From positions 9,796,001 through 9,860,000 of the forward strand of contig JAGUCH010000003.1 of assembly GCA_019096065.1 (NCBI GenBank): a stretch of 64,000 nt of DNA, given 5' to 3'. The stretch's first letter is position 1. Each line of letters begins with the position of its first letter. The notes below the pieces were generated by a model that saw only the letters and a list, made by a program, of their open reading frames with translations, did no database searches and was not told the origin of the DNA. Of the stretch, positions 1-9,444 are shown piece after piece. The stretch comes from Paracyclopina nana. Lineage: Eukaryota > Arthropoda > Copepoda > Cyclopoida > Cyclopettidae. A program made the translations under genes and the position numbers.

Positions 1-1563
1 TCAAGTGTGACATCCTCCATCAGAGGAGACTCCAGAGCACCATCTCCTCATGCCAATGCTGGAGTAGCCCCACTCTTCCAAAGCTTGGCTTATGGAACTA
101 GCAACCTTCTCCAAGGGAAAACTCATAAATATGAAAAGTCCCTTAAGGATCTGAAGGAATATGCTCGTCACAATTCAGTCCAAAACAGGGTGGAAATGGA
201 ACGAGATATTATCGCAGCAGAACTCAGGAACGACTTCCTTCAACTCATTCCAAAACTCATCCAAACGCAAAGAATTCCATGCCTGAAAACCGTCCCTTTC
301 ATTCCTGGATCAGATACAAGAGAGTCCAACACGCTTTTTGTCCAACTAAAAAGAGAAAACTTGAAAGAGTTCCCAAGGTTGAGCAAGGCAAGCCCAGATG
401 TGAGGCACATTATTGAAGCTATGGCTGAGCGACACGCAGGCGAGCTAACAGCCAAGCAGTTTGCCAACCTCATTATACACCAGACTAACTCTCAACTCAA
501 GGACACTTTCACCAACATTTTCAAGAGTCATGATGATATTAATGAAGCTATCAAGGAAATCCTTGAGAGCTATTGTTGCAGCAAGAGACCAGACGAACTC
601 TTGTGCGAGTTTTATGACTCCAAAATTGACACGAAAAAGGTCGATGACTCGCTAACCAAGATAGTCAAAAAGGCTCGTTTGGCCTTCCCAGAACAAAGGA
701 ACGACGCCTTGACTAAGTTAGTTATCGATCATGTCATTCCCCAGCTGCCTTCAGAGGTACAAAAGGCAGTTAACCTTGAACGGACAAAGATTGCGGAACT
801 CCAAAAATATCACCCTTTGTTCCACTCCATGGATTTGAACACGTTCAAAAACATGGTTACATCCCAACCTTCCATGACAAAAAGGGTAGTAAAAAACTTG
901 GAAGCGGCCCCTCAAGCCATAAATAATGAGCATACCACAACCGCAAGCATAAAAACCGGTTCTTCCAACCACTCCAATGGCCATTTCGCTGCTAATAATC
1001 AAATCATCTCTGAAATGAAAGAAACGAACCAGTTATTGATGAAAACCGTAGCTGCACTTGAAAATCAGCCCAAGACTTACCCAAACGAAAAGGGAGGATA
1101 CAACAGACCTCAAAAGTCTAAGCTGATTGTCTACAAAATTTCAGACCCCAAATTTTCTGAAATAGCAGCCAAGTTTGACAAAAAAGGCCCTCTTATGAAT
1201 GTTCTTCTCATGGAAATCGATTCGTATGAACGAAACACCAGAAAGAGAGGCCCAAAGCTCAAGATGCTGGATGATCCACATTCGCGAATTCCCTACAAGT
1301 TTGACAATCTTGGACGCATTATTCCTGAAAATGCACCAATTGACTTTCCAGTATTTGTTGAAACTCAACCGGGAAAGTATCGCATCTCTTTGAAAACTCT
1401 TGAAAGAATCTCTATTTCTTGTGCGAGATGTGGACATTTACTGTGTGGATTCAATGCTGAAAATTGCATTTACAAGAGCTCCACTCCTAGCTTCAATGCA
1501 TGCTCCAAATGCATGCAAGGTTTCCATCTTGATCACCAATGTCGAGCAGTTCCTTTAAACTAG
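1..1563 (+). CDS. gag: Gag-like polyprotein of a Ty3/gypsy retroelement, 5' partial
   Basis: The frame is open from the first base of the window, so the N-terminus lies upstream; the GTG at 7 is not a real start. At least 520 codons are seen. Most of the protein is charged and mainly helical-looking, as expected of a capsid-forming Gag. The last 20 residues hold one canonical zinc knuckle, C-X2-C-X4-H-X4-C (CSKCMQGFHLDHQC), preceded by a second cysteine cluster that does not match the knuckle spacing. In this family Gag assembles particles and the knuckle binds the genomic RNA. No stop codon interrupts the frame, so the copy may be young. The frame ends at TAG 1561-1563, and the pol frame opens at the same place. 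Confidence is high for Gag because of the knuckle and the adjoining pol. Confidence 0.85.
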   Translation, partial: SSVTSSIRGDSRAPSPHANAGVAPLFQSLAYGTSNLLQGKTHKYEKSLKDLKEYARHNSVQNRVEMERDIIAAELRNDFLQLIPKLIQTQRIPCLKTVPFIPGSDTRESNTLFVQLKRENLKEFPRLSKASPDVRHIIEAMAERHAGELTAKQFANLIIHQTNSQLKDTFTNIFKSHDDINEAIKEILESYCCSKRPDELLCEFYDSKIDTKKVDDSLTKIVKKARLAFPEQRNDALTKLVIDHVIPQLPSEVQKAVNLERTKIAELQKYHPLFHSMDLNTFKNMVTSQPSMTKRVVKNLEAAPQAINNEHTTTASIKTGSSNHSNGHFAANNQIISEMKETNQLLMKTVAALENQPKTYPNEKGGYNRPQKSKLIVYKISDPKFSEIAAKFDKKGPLMNVLLMEIDSYERNTRKRGPKLKMLDDPHSRIPYKFDNLGRIIPENAPIDFPVFVETQPGKYRISLKTLERISISCARCGHLLCGFNAENCIYKSSTPSFNACSKCMQGFHLDHQCRAVPLN

Positions 1564-1564
1564 C
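1554..1564 (+). promoter_or_regulatory. gag-pol frameshift site
   Basis: The gag reading frame ends T TTA AAC TAG, a textbook slippery heptamer followed directly by the stop. A -1 slip here would meet a TAA at 1590 after about ten codons. The pol frame is instead the +1 (or -2) frame, open from 1559. Pol therefore appears to need a +1 or -2 shift at or near this heptamer, or stop-codon-coupled re-initiation. Confidence 0.55.
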
Positions 1565-4500
1565 TCGGCCCTTTCCAAAACAGCAACTGTAAAAGAAGAA
1601 ATATCATTAGTCACATTCTCAGACATTTCACTCGCAGACATTGACACTGAAGATGATGACAATCCCACCATTTCCTCTTCAATCGAACCTGACTGGTTAG
1701 ATTCAGATGCTGCCTTGGAAATCGCATCCTCATTAGACTATCAAGAAATTTCGCAAGTCTCCAAAGTTCTTACTCCAGATATCATTTTAGAAGGACTCGA
1801 TCTTCCAGTGATCAACGAAAGTCCTCTAAAAACAGCTTTGACAACAGACTTTGGCCTAAAAGTTGACTTCACTGTCGACTCAGGTGCACAAGTCTCAATT
1901 CTCTCCGTCAAAACTTTCCAAGAGCTTCCTAAAGACAAGTATTCCCTTTCTAATGAAAAACTCACATTGGTCGATGTACAAAAGAATGAAATACCACAAT
2001 ACCAGTGTCCAATCGAACTAACCTTCCAACTACAAGGATTTCAGTTTAAGCACACATTTTTCATTGCCTCTTCAAGCAATCTACTTGGTTTAGATTTCAT
2101 AACCACTCACAACCTTCAAATAATCCAACAAAAAGGTAGAACAAACCTCATCATAAGCTTTGAGCAAAGATCTGAACAAAAGTCTCTGCCATCTCCGGAA
2201 GGCTTAGACTCATGGGCTTCAGTGGACGAGATCGAAGTTCTACCCGGATTAAATGAGGTCACTGGCACTCTGGATCTTCCGGATGGCCAATATAACTTGT
2301 CAATTCCCAGTGAATCACCCTTAAAGACAGTTGGATCACTTTCAGTCAGAGGGGGAAAATTCACCACCACCATGGAAAACAAGTCTACTTCAAGATTCCC
2401 ACTTTCCTGCAATGAAATCATTGGAAAAGTAACCACTGAGGATGAAACCACCAACCAAATAGATGAAGAGACAGTTGAACCAACCGGATTCCCATGCTTG
2501 ACTACAGAAGAAAAAGATGACTGGAAAATGATTATTCGTGATAATCATTCTCACATCGATAAATCTGCAGTTGAAGACATCATATCATTCATCGAAAAGG
2601 AAACACCCAATCTTTTCAGCACACATGAATCCGACATTGGAAAGATCCATGAAAAGTTTGAAATCTTCTTTGACATAGAAACTACAACTGAAAAACCTGT
2701 CTACATCAAACCTTACACCTTGGATCCGCTCAGAGAAGCTCAACTGGCTGACCAACTCGCTGAACTTGAGAAAATTGGAGTTCTGAAAAAAGGATTTTCA
2801 CCATGGGCCATGCCATGTTTCTTGGTCACAAAAAGGAATGGAACATTAAGAGCAGTGTATAATGCTCGTGAACTGAACAAGGTTACAAAACCTGTTAAGT
2901 TCCCCTATAAGCCAATTAACACCATCATCGAAGAAATCTCATTGGCCAACCCCAAATACTTCACCACCATTGACATTGCCTCAGCCTTTCTCTCTATTCC
3001 CATGACAGAGAGAGCACAAAAGATCTGTGCAATTGTCACCAATTCAGGTCAGTGGCTTCCCCTTCGAATGATCTTTGGTCTCTCTAATGCTCCATCCTAC
3101 TACAATTACTGCATGAGCCGCATCCTTGATACTGCAGACAAATCTCCGTGTAAGAGCAACTTTGTGTGCAACTACTCTGATGATGTCTGTCTTTATTCAA
3201 AAAGCTTTGAACTCAACATTCAGCAAACCAAAATCATACTCAGAACACTTTACAATGCTGGAATCAAACTACGACCAAGAAAATTCCAGTTTGCCCAAAA
3301 AAGCATCGAACTTCTCGGCAAACACTTGGACCAAAATGGATTTTCCATTCTTCCTCGACACTTGTCTGCTGTCAAGAACTTTAAAAAGCCTGAGGACAAA
3401 CACACTTTGATGTCCTTCATCGGCTTGGCTCAATGGAACGCTAACTTAGTTTATGCCTTTTCTGAAAAATTGAAGCCACTCACCAAACTTTTACGGAAAG
3501 ATGAAGACTTTGCCTGGGGTACCGAACAAGATCAAGCCTTTGACGATATTAAAAATGCCATTATCAACTCTACAACGGTGTACTTTGTGAACTATAACGA
3601 ACCACTCTATCTCCATTATGACAGCAGCCTCAATGCCATCGCTGGCTATTGCTATCAGATCAAGTCCTTCTCCAGGGAGGAAGTCTCCAAATGGCATGAA
3701 GAACTTTATCAAGAGGAATCCCTCGATAGCAAGTCAAAATTGAACACAAAACATCCAGTCATCCCTCCATCTGGAAAAAATAATCCAGGAATGGTAACAC
3801 TGTCACCAATAGATGAAGCATTGAAGCAATATGAAAGTAACTTGAAAACCAACAACGAAGAGCTCTTCATCAGAGACATCAGACATGAAGAACTTGACGA
3901 ATTGGAACCCATCTCTACATATCTTCAGGAAAAGGACAAATTACACATAATTTGTCCTGTGGGTTTTTACAGTGCAACGCTCAACAAGCAGCAATCCAGA
4001 TATACCATTCTGGAACTTGAATGCCTTGCCCTTGTGAAATCACTCGAACATTTTGCTCATCTACTTCATGGAGTTCCGACAACTTTTGTTTGTGGTGATA
4101 ACATGGCACTTCTGTGGATACTCAAATCATCCAAGCTGTCCCCAAATCCACCTCCAAAGCTAGTGAGATGGTGCATCACGATTAGCTCAATGCCATTCAA
4201 ATGCATCTTCCTACATTGCCAAGGAAAATACAATTTGTGTGCAGATGCCATGACTAGAAACTTTCCCATAGTGTATAAAGCTGTTCAAAATGATGGTCAA
4301 CTAGAACCCATTCTCATCACTTCACCGTTCAAGCTTGGTAAGGTTGTCACTTTAAATGATCTCCAAGAATATCTAGAAAAAGTCTATGAAGAAGGTTTTG
4401 AACCCAAGTTCAATGGAGAACAAAAGCTTGGGACACGCAAGAAAAAAACTAAAAAGACTTTTTCCTACATTGACTCGATTCAGGAGAAGATCCAAATTAA

Positions 4501-6034
4501 CTACATTGGTAAGAAAAATCCAAAACATGAACTCGCTGAACTGCTGACTCTTGATAACATCGCAATGGAACAAGAAAAGGATGCCAATATTCAAAAAATG
4601 AGGAGAAATCCACCAAAAGGCTTTGCTTTTGAACAAAATGTTCTATACAAAACTGTTCAAAATCCAGACCAATCCACTGAAAGGAGCCTTATTTATATTC
4701 CCGATTCTCTTCTTGGTGTACTTTTAGCCTATCTTCATTTGGATTGTCATATAGGAGGAACAAGCTTGGCACGAATGGCTGCTATGACTCATTATCATCC
4801 CAAGTTATTTAAGTCAGCTTTAAACTTCACAATCCAATGTTATCTTTGCCAACTCGCCAAACCCAATCGACTTGGAAAGGCCAAGCTAAAACCTATCTCA
4901 TATGGAGAATCACCAAAAGGCCATACCTTTTCAATTGACATCCTCGAAGGCTATCCTGAGTTTTACAAAAGCTCCAAGATCCTTGTCATGATTGAGTACT
5001 TTACTGGTTACAAGATCATAGTACCCGTCAAGAATGCGACTGGTGACGAAATTGCCAAGATTATTGAACAATACATCATTGCAGTGTTTTCACCACCTAA
5101 AGTCCTCATCTCTGATGGTGCCTCCAACCTTGTCTCCTCATCAAAAGTCAGAAGACTTCTGGAGTATTATGACATCCACCCACATGTGACAATGCCATAC
5201 TCTCCTCAAGCTCACTCAATTGTGGAAAATGCAGTTCAACAAGTCAGCAACCTCATCCGGATTTTGACCAATCAACTTAAACTACCCTGGATCAAACTCT
5301 TGTATCTTGTTCAACTATCCTTGAACACTCGCCCCTCACCAAGAATTGGCAACATTAGCCCCATTTATGCTTACTTTGGAGTTGATCACGACAGACTAAG
5401 ACCAATTACAGAAAAGGACATTGTCGAACCAAGCACAATCAAAGACATCTGGAAAGCTCATGACGCCATTATACAAGAAGCAATCAATAAGAACACTCAG
5501 CTCAAAAAGCAAGCAAGAGAAAAGATTCCTGGAAAAGACATCAACTATGAGCCTGGCACTTACGTTTTCATGCTTGATAAGAGAAAACATGAAAAGCCAA
5601 AGATTTGGGTACGTTATCACACGAGCCCTTACCTGGTCCTCAAGAACTTGCAAAACACATGCCTTCTAAAAAGTTTCAATGGAGTTGTCTTTCCTGCTCA
5701 CAAGAATCTCCTGAAGAAATGCTCTCCTCGCTTCGCTGAGCTCTATGGAAATTTGCCATTAAGTGTTAGATTCATGCTTGGATCACACTTCACATTGGAG
5801 TCTCTCGAACCGTACATGGAAATCCAAAAGACTCCCGAATTCTTCGATGAGGACATTTTCAAGCCCATTGAAAAGGGCCGTGTAATGACACGTGGTGAAT
5901 CAAAAAGACTAAAGGAGCAAGAAAAAGCTCAAAGTGTCAACTCTCAGCTTCCAATCATTGACCAGATGTTCCTGGATGATGAAGAAGATGAACAAGCAAT
6001 GCCATATGAACCTACTGTACATTTCGCAGAATGA
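1559..6034 (+). CDS. pol: Pol polyprotein: protease, reverse transcriptase, RNase H, integrase (Ty3/gypsy type)
   Basis: The frame is open from 1559, just after an in-frame TAA at 1556, and has no early ATG, so it is probably made by ribosomal frameshift from gag. Domains in order: aspartic protease with DSGA at 1877; reverse transcriptase with catalytic YSDD at 3173-3184; RNase H with D near 3619, E near 4020 and D near 4095; integrase with an HHCC zinc site near 4735-4850 and a DDE core at 4937, 5114 and 5225. The last two acidic residues are 36 residues apart by my count, against the usual 35. A GPY-like C-terminal region follows near 5570-5710. About 95 extra charged residues (nt 3659-3949) interrupt RNase H. 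The whole frame is intact over 1491 codons. Domain order RT-RH-IN is that of Ty3/gypsy rather than Copia. Confidence 0.93.
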   Translation, partial: TSSALSKTATVKEEISLVTFSDISLADIDTEDDDNPTISSSIEPDWLDSDAALEIASSLDYQEISQVSKVLTPDIILEGLDLPVINESPLKTALTTDFGLKVDFTVDSGAQVSILSVKTFQELPKDKYSLSNEKLTLVDVQKNEIPQYQCPIELTFQLQGFQFKHTFFIASSSNLLGLDFITTHNLQIIQQKGRTNLIISFEQRSEQKSLPSPEGLDSWASVDEIEVLPGLNEVTGTLDLPDGQYNLSIPSESPLKTVGSLSVRGGKFTTTMENKSTSRFPLSCNEIIGKVTTEDETTNQIDEETVEPTGFPCLTTEEKDDWKMIIRDNHSHIDKSAVEDIISFIEKETPNLFSTHESDIGKIHEKFEIFFDIETTTEKPVYIKPYTLDPLREAQLADQLAELEKIGVLKKGFSPWAMPCFLVTKRNGTLRAVYNARELNKVTKPVKFPYKPINTIIEEISLANPKYFTTIDIASAFLSIPMTERAQKICAIVTNSGQWLPLRMIFGLSNAPSYYNYCMSRILDTADKSPCKSNFVCNYSDDVCLYSKSFELNIQQTKIILRTLYNAGIKLRPRKFQFAQKSIELLGKHLDQNGFSILPRHLSAVKNFKKPEDKHTLMSFIGLAQWNANLVYAFSEKLKPLTKLLRKDEDFAWGTEQDQAFDDIKNAIINSTTVYFVNYNEPLYLHYDSSLNAIAGYCYQIKSFSREEVSKWHEELYQEESLDSKSKLNTKHPVIPPSGKNNPGMVTLSPIDEALKQYESNLKTNNEELFIRDIRHEELDELEPISTYLQEKDKLHIICPVGFYSATLNKQQSRYTILELECLALVKSLEHFAHLLHGVPTTFVCGDNMALLWILKSSKLSPNPPPKLVRWCITISSMPFKCIFLHCQGKYNLCADAMTRNFPIVYKAVQNDGQLEPILITSPFKLGKVVTLNDLQEYLEKVYEEGFEPKFNGEQKLGTRKKKTKKTFSYIDSIQEKIQINYIGKKNPKHELAELLTLDNIAMEQEKDANIQKMRRNPPKGFAFEQNVLYKTVQNPDQSTERSLIYIPDSLLGVLLAYLHLDCHIGGTSLARMAAMTHYHPKLFKSALNFTIQCYLCQLAKPNRLGKAKLKPISYGESPKGHTFSIDILEGYPEFYKSSKILVMIEYFTGYKIIVPVKNATGDEIAKIIEQYIIAVFSPPKVLISDGASNLVSSSKVRRLLEYYDIHPHVTMPYSPQAHSIVENAVQQVSNLIRILTNQLKLPWIKLLYLVQLSLNTRPSPRIGNISPIYAYFGVDHDRLRPITEKDIVEPSTIKDIWKAHDAIIQEAINKNTQLKKQAREKIPGKDINYEPGTYVFMLDKRKHEKPKIWVRYHTSPYLVLKNLQNTCLLKSFNGVVFPAHKNLLKKCSPRFAELYGNLPLSVRFMLGSHFTLESLEPYMEIQKTPEFFDEDIFKPIEKGRVMTRGESKRLKEQEKAQSVNSQLPIIDQMFLDDEEDEQAMPYEPTVHFAE

Positions 6035-6080
6035 ATATTAGACAAATGTGATACAAATGATGATGGATGAATGATAACCT

Positions 6081-6103
6081 CTACACTCTACTTTGACTTC
6101 TAG
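6081..6103 (+). promoter_or_regulatory. Candidate splice acceptor for the env-like mRNA
   Basis: A pyrimidine-rich run ends in TTCTAG at 6103, seven bases before the first env ATG. This is the expected place for the acceptor of a subgenomic env transcript. The donor would lie upstream of the window. Confidence 0.4.
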
Positions 6104-6110
6104 CCCAACT

Positions 6111-7736
6111 ATGAGTACAAGGATGAAACAACTTCTGTGGAGTTTGGCGTTGGCAACACTGCTCCACAACACGAGTGTGACAAGCACTCCCTTCTGCAAG
6201 GCTTACAACATTGTGTCCTTGTCAGAAACACTCAATCAACTACATCAGCTCCTAGAGCCTCTAGTTGATGCCATCTCGAACCAAATTACTGATGTGGAGA
6301 CTTTTGCAAAAGGTCGCATTGTCAACGACAAAGTTTACAAGCTGATCAATGTTCAAGACAAGTTTGCCACTTCAAAATTGGTCTGCGAGATCGAGAAGAT
6401 GACTTTCATCAAGCCCAAAGGTGATTTTGCATCTGTTTTAAAGAAGATAGAGGCAGGTGTGAGAGACCCACCTAACTTCAAATTCGATGACAAGAAAATC
6501 TGGGTAAATCTTCAATATGACAAAAGAACTGATTCCTACTACTTCGACGGTGAACCATTTCCACTATACTGGGGAGACAATGTTGAGAATCTAAGTGTCA
6601 AGCCTACTTCATTTGATGAAAACAAGTGCTATCGGATCGTCGTACCAAACAATTACGACGACAACACTGTTTTTGTAATTGAAGATGTGGCTTGCAGGAA
6701 CGGACAAGCTTTGACACTGTGTGAAGCTGCCATTCCGGACAATTATGAAAAGTACACTTCCCTTCGAAAAGTTTACTCAGCAGAACTCACTACTATCAAA
6801 GACAACTTCCCAAATGGAAAAGAGTTAATCCAAGAGTTGAATCAAGCTGATTGGTGCGATCAATATCAAGAAAGCAATGTGGATGAGCTCTTTCTGGACC
6901 ACCCTTTACAAGAAGTGAAGAATCTACTAGAATCTACTCCACCCAATATGGAGCTGATCTTTGACCTTCTTCCTAATCTAGTGAATGATTATGTCACAGC
7001 GGACAATATTATTCAGAGATTGGATAATAGTGCAAAATCTATGGATGGAAACCAAATTTGCATTTGTGATGAAGAAGAAAAACAAAACTCCGCTGAAATC
7101 AACCCTCCTACTACAGTTATTAATGGCTCTATACCCACTAAGACAAAAAGGCCAAAGGTGATAAAAACACTTCCAGCTGATAAGCCATCAATCAACATCA
7201 CTGAGATTTTTGATAAGGCAAAAGAAAAACTGCCAGATTGGATCACTAAACATACAAATCCTAAAGTGCTGGATATTATATTTAGTATCATAGGCGGTAT
7301 ATCTGGAATTGTCACCTTGACCACAAGCCTTTTCCTCGTCATAAGAAGCTGTCGGAAAGATGGATTTATGTGCCATAAAAGAAAAAGATTTGTTGCTTTT
7401 AAAGTACCTGCCAACAAGGCGAGTCCCAAAACTACCAATCGTAATGAAACTGAAATGGCCACTTTTCTCCCATCAAAAAAGGACTCTTCAAGCGAGGGGG
7501 AAAATGATAAAAGTGATGTCTATTTTGTGACTCAAGATTCAAAATCAAAGAAACAAATGGACAACACAAAACCTTCAAGACCACCAAGAAGAAGCCCAAG
7601 AGCCAAAAGATCTGTAAAAGTGATTGATGTTGCTCATGTCCATAGCATTGATCCCAGGAGACACAGCAACTATTCCTGTTACACAAGTGAGGATGAAATT
7701 CAAGCAGCAAGCAAAATTCACCCCTACTATGACTAA
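6111..7736 (+). CDS. env: Envelope-like type I membrane glycoprotein of the retroelement
   Basis: About 541 residues from the first ATG (6111). The frame is open a little upstream, but without an ATG. A probable signal peptide covers roughly residues 5-24 (hydrophobic run LLWSLALATLL). The ectodomain has several cysteines and N-linked glycosylation motifs (NTS, NGS, NIT). A single membrane segment at about residues 386-411 (nt 7266-7343) is followed by a basic cytoplasmic tail of roughly 130 residues with a proline/arginine-rich patch. The position right after pol and this layout match the env genes of errantivirus-like elements. I see no perfect furin site and do not recognise the family by sequence. 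A good 3' splice site (CTTTGACTTCTAG, ending at 6103) lies just before the ATG, which suggests expression from a spliced subgenomic RNA. Confidence 0.65.
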   Translation: MSTRMKQLLWSLALATLLHNTSVTSTPFCKAYNIVSLSETLNQLHQLLEPLVDAISNQITDVETFAKGRIVNDKVYKLINVQDKFATSKLVCEIEKMTFIKPKGDFASVLKKIEAGVRDPPNFKFDDKKIWVNLQYDKRTDSYYFDGEPFPLYWGDNVENLSVKPTSFDENKCYRIVVPNNYDDNTVFVIEDVACRNGQALTLCEAAIPDNYEKYTSLRKVYSAELTTIKDNFPNGKELIQELNQADWCDQYQESNVDELFLDHPLQEVKNLLESTPPNMELIFDLLPNLVNDYVTADNIIQRLDNSAKSMDGNQICICDEEEKQNSAEINPPTTVINGSIPTKTKRPKVIKTLPADKPSINITEIFDKAKEKLPDWITKHTNPKVLDIIFSIIGGISGIVTLTTSLFLVIRSCRKDGFMCHKRKRFVAFKVPANKASPKTTNRNETEMATFLPSKKDSSSEGENDKSDVYFVTQDSKSKKQMDNTKPSRPPRRSPRAKRSVKVIDVAHVHSIDPRRHSNYSCYTSEDEIQAASKIHPYYD

Positions 7737-7818
7737 TGGATATGCAACATCAACTTTTCGCCTTCAAATACAGTATAGCCAAGCATTTTACATCTAGTTC
7801 AACACAACAGCAATTTTA

Positions 7819-8535
7819 ATGAGCCATTATTGCACATTAAGCACGAAGAAGATACACTATCAAATTGCAAAACCTCAGTCTCATCTACTACCAAGAAGAA
7901 GCAACATGAGTCCACTCCAATTCTTCGTCATCACCTTAAGATTGATTTCTGCCATAGAAGCCAAATCAATCTCTGAGATTGAATTCCTCAACAACTATGT
8001 CCTCAATCAACAACGACTAACCACCTGTCTTGCATCCGAAGCTGAACTCAAGGAAAACAACCAGGAATTGAAGACCAAAATTACCACCTTGACTGATCAA
8101 CTTGACAAGTGCCAAACAACCTATGCTGCCATGATAACAGAAGAGAAGGAGAATAACAAATCTACTTATCTGGATCCAACGGCAGACACCGATCTTGAGG
8201 AGCAAGAGGCTCTTTTTCAAAACATAAGTGTGGCCTCTCAAGATTTGATCAATGCTTCATCCAGATTGAATCCCAATCAAGGTCTCCGTGATGTCCCTTG
8301 TCAAAGAAAAGTCATCATCCTGGAAAAACTCTATGATTATGCCAAATCCAAGGTTGAGGATATGCTAATTACCATGTCAGCTCAAGAAGAACTCATCCTG
8401 GACATTGATGAATTAAGCAGATTGAAGTCCATTGAAGACACAGTACAGAAACTTTACAGGCTTGCCTTCAGGGGAAATTCCACTACTAACCGCCAAAGAG
8501 GACTCGCCCGACATGAAGCAAGAAACAGGTTTTAA
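7819..8535 (+). CDS. Second post-pol ORF: secreted-looking coiled-coil protein
   Basis: An intact 238-codon frame begins at ATG 7819. An internal ATG at 7906 gives a better N-terminus, because it is followed by a signal-peptide-like stretch (MSPLQFFVITLRLISAIEA); the mature product would then be about 190 residues. The middle (about nt 8035-8160) is rich in E, K, L and N with heptad-like spacing, consistent with a short coiled coil. Three cysteines are spread along it. No membrane segment is visible after the N-terminus. It lies 82 bp after env and the same strand continues, so I infer it belongs to the retroelement. I do not recognise the family; it could be a second surface subunit or an accessory protein. 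Confidence 0.5.
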   Translation: MSHYCTLSTKKIHYQIAKPQSHLLPRRSNMSPLQFFVITLRLISAIEAKSISEIEFLNNYVLNQQRLTTCLASEAELKENNQELKTKITTLTDQLDKCQTTYAAMITEEKENNKSTYLDPTADTDLEEQEALFQNISVASQDLINASSRLNPNQGLRDVPCQRKVIILEKLYDYAKSKVEDMLITMSAQEELILDIDELSRLKSIEDTVQKLYRLAFRGNSTTNRQRGLARHEARNRF

Positions 8536-9440
8536 TATCAGCCCACAACGAAATCTACAATAAGTCCACATGGAGAAGATCAGCCCAAAAACATCACTAA
8601 CAATTTATTCATCATCTTTCTCATTCTCAAAAGTATCATACTCTAATGATATTTCATCACACAACATGACTTCCCTGGAAACAGCTTCCACTTGGTCATC
8701 TTCATCACCCATATTTGAAATAGTAATCTCAAGACTCTCTCTTGTCTCCATCATAATGCCTGATCCGGATTTTGAAGATGACGCTGCCCTTATTTGGTTG
8801 GGGTCCTCTAAAACCAGATCACGGAAATATGACAAGTCAATGTGAAGATTCTTCTCAAGAGCCCTCCGCACTTTTCTCCTGAATATTGGTGATCTCTTCA
8901 AATACCGGCACACCTCCTCGTACTGTCTCCTTTTCAACGACAAAATGATCCTTTTCAACGTATTCACCACTGATGCGGCCTCCAACCTAAAATTGACACT
9001 TCTCTGGTCTACCCCATCGCCATTCCCCAGTTCGTCCATGGGCAAACGATGGATCATCATAAGAAGATCGACATAGGCAATGCAAATCGACACCTAAATT
9101 GGAAAAATCACATTATTACAGACGTCGTGATTCATTTCTTCAATCTTACCTGACTGGTCCTAGCCTTCATCGTGGAAGGCTAGCTTCTTCTTCCGGGGGG
9201 ATATCTATGAAGAAATGGAACCAGACGACGACCACAAGTAGGTCACGACGCCCGATCTCTCTTTTTTGGCTCTACGCGCACGCCGCTGGTATATGTTACT
9301 TCTACCTGCATTTTTACTTCAGTATGCTAAAGTTTGCTTCGCTCACTTCACCCTAGCAAATAAAGTATACTCAAACCCGTTTCATCACTCTTCTACTCAT
9401 AAAACTGTTCGAACCCAGTTCTTCACCTCCATTTCATCAT
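8536..9440. other. 3' untranslated region and presumed 3' LTR of the retroelement (not delimited)
   Basis: The LTR should lie here, but the 5' LTR is outside the window, so its ends cannot be found by self-comparison. A polyadenylation-type AATAAA is present at 9359-9364. The antisense gene occupies the first two thirds of the interval. Confidence 0.35.
8605..9170 (-). CDS. Putative spliced antisense gene at the 3' end of the retroelement (169 aa, unknown)
   Basis: On the minus strand, ATG at 9170 starts a seven-codon exon that ends at 9150 with donor CAG|GTAAGA. A 56-nt intron ends at acceptor TTCCAATTTAG (9094), and the second exon runs 9093-8605 to its stop. The joined frame gives about 169 residues and has an in-frame stop upstream of the ATG. 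The middle is strongly basic (KRRQYEEVCRYLKR, RRKVRRALEK) and the C-terminal third is acidic and serine-rich. The stop lies 69 bp from the stop of the sense ORF, tail to tail. I do not recognise the protein. It could be an accessory gene of the element transcribed from the 3' side, as known for some retroviruses, or a host gene next to the insertion. The splice prediction is by eye. Confidence 0.5.
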
Positions 9441-9444
9441 AGAG

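Noticed and set aside
7-9. GTG at 7 as the gag start
   Set aside because: The frame is open to base 1 of the window, so the real start is upstream.
6093-6110. TTG at 6093 as the env start
   Set aside because: The first ATG is at 6111, just after a good splice acceptor, and it leads into the signal peptide.
8536-9440. Exact boundaries for the 3' LTR
   Set aside because: The 5' LTR is outside the window, and no convincing polypurine tract plus TG...CA ends could be fixed.
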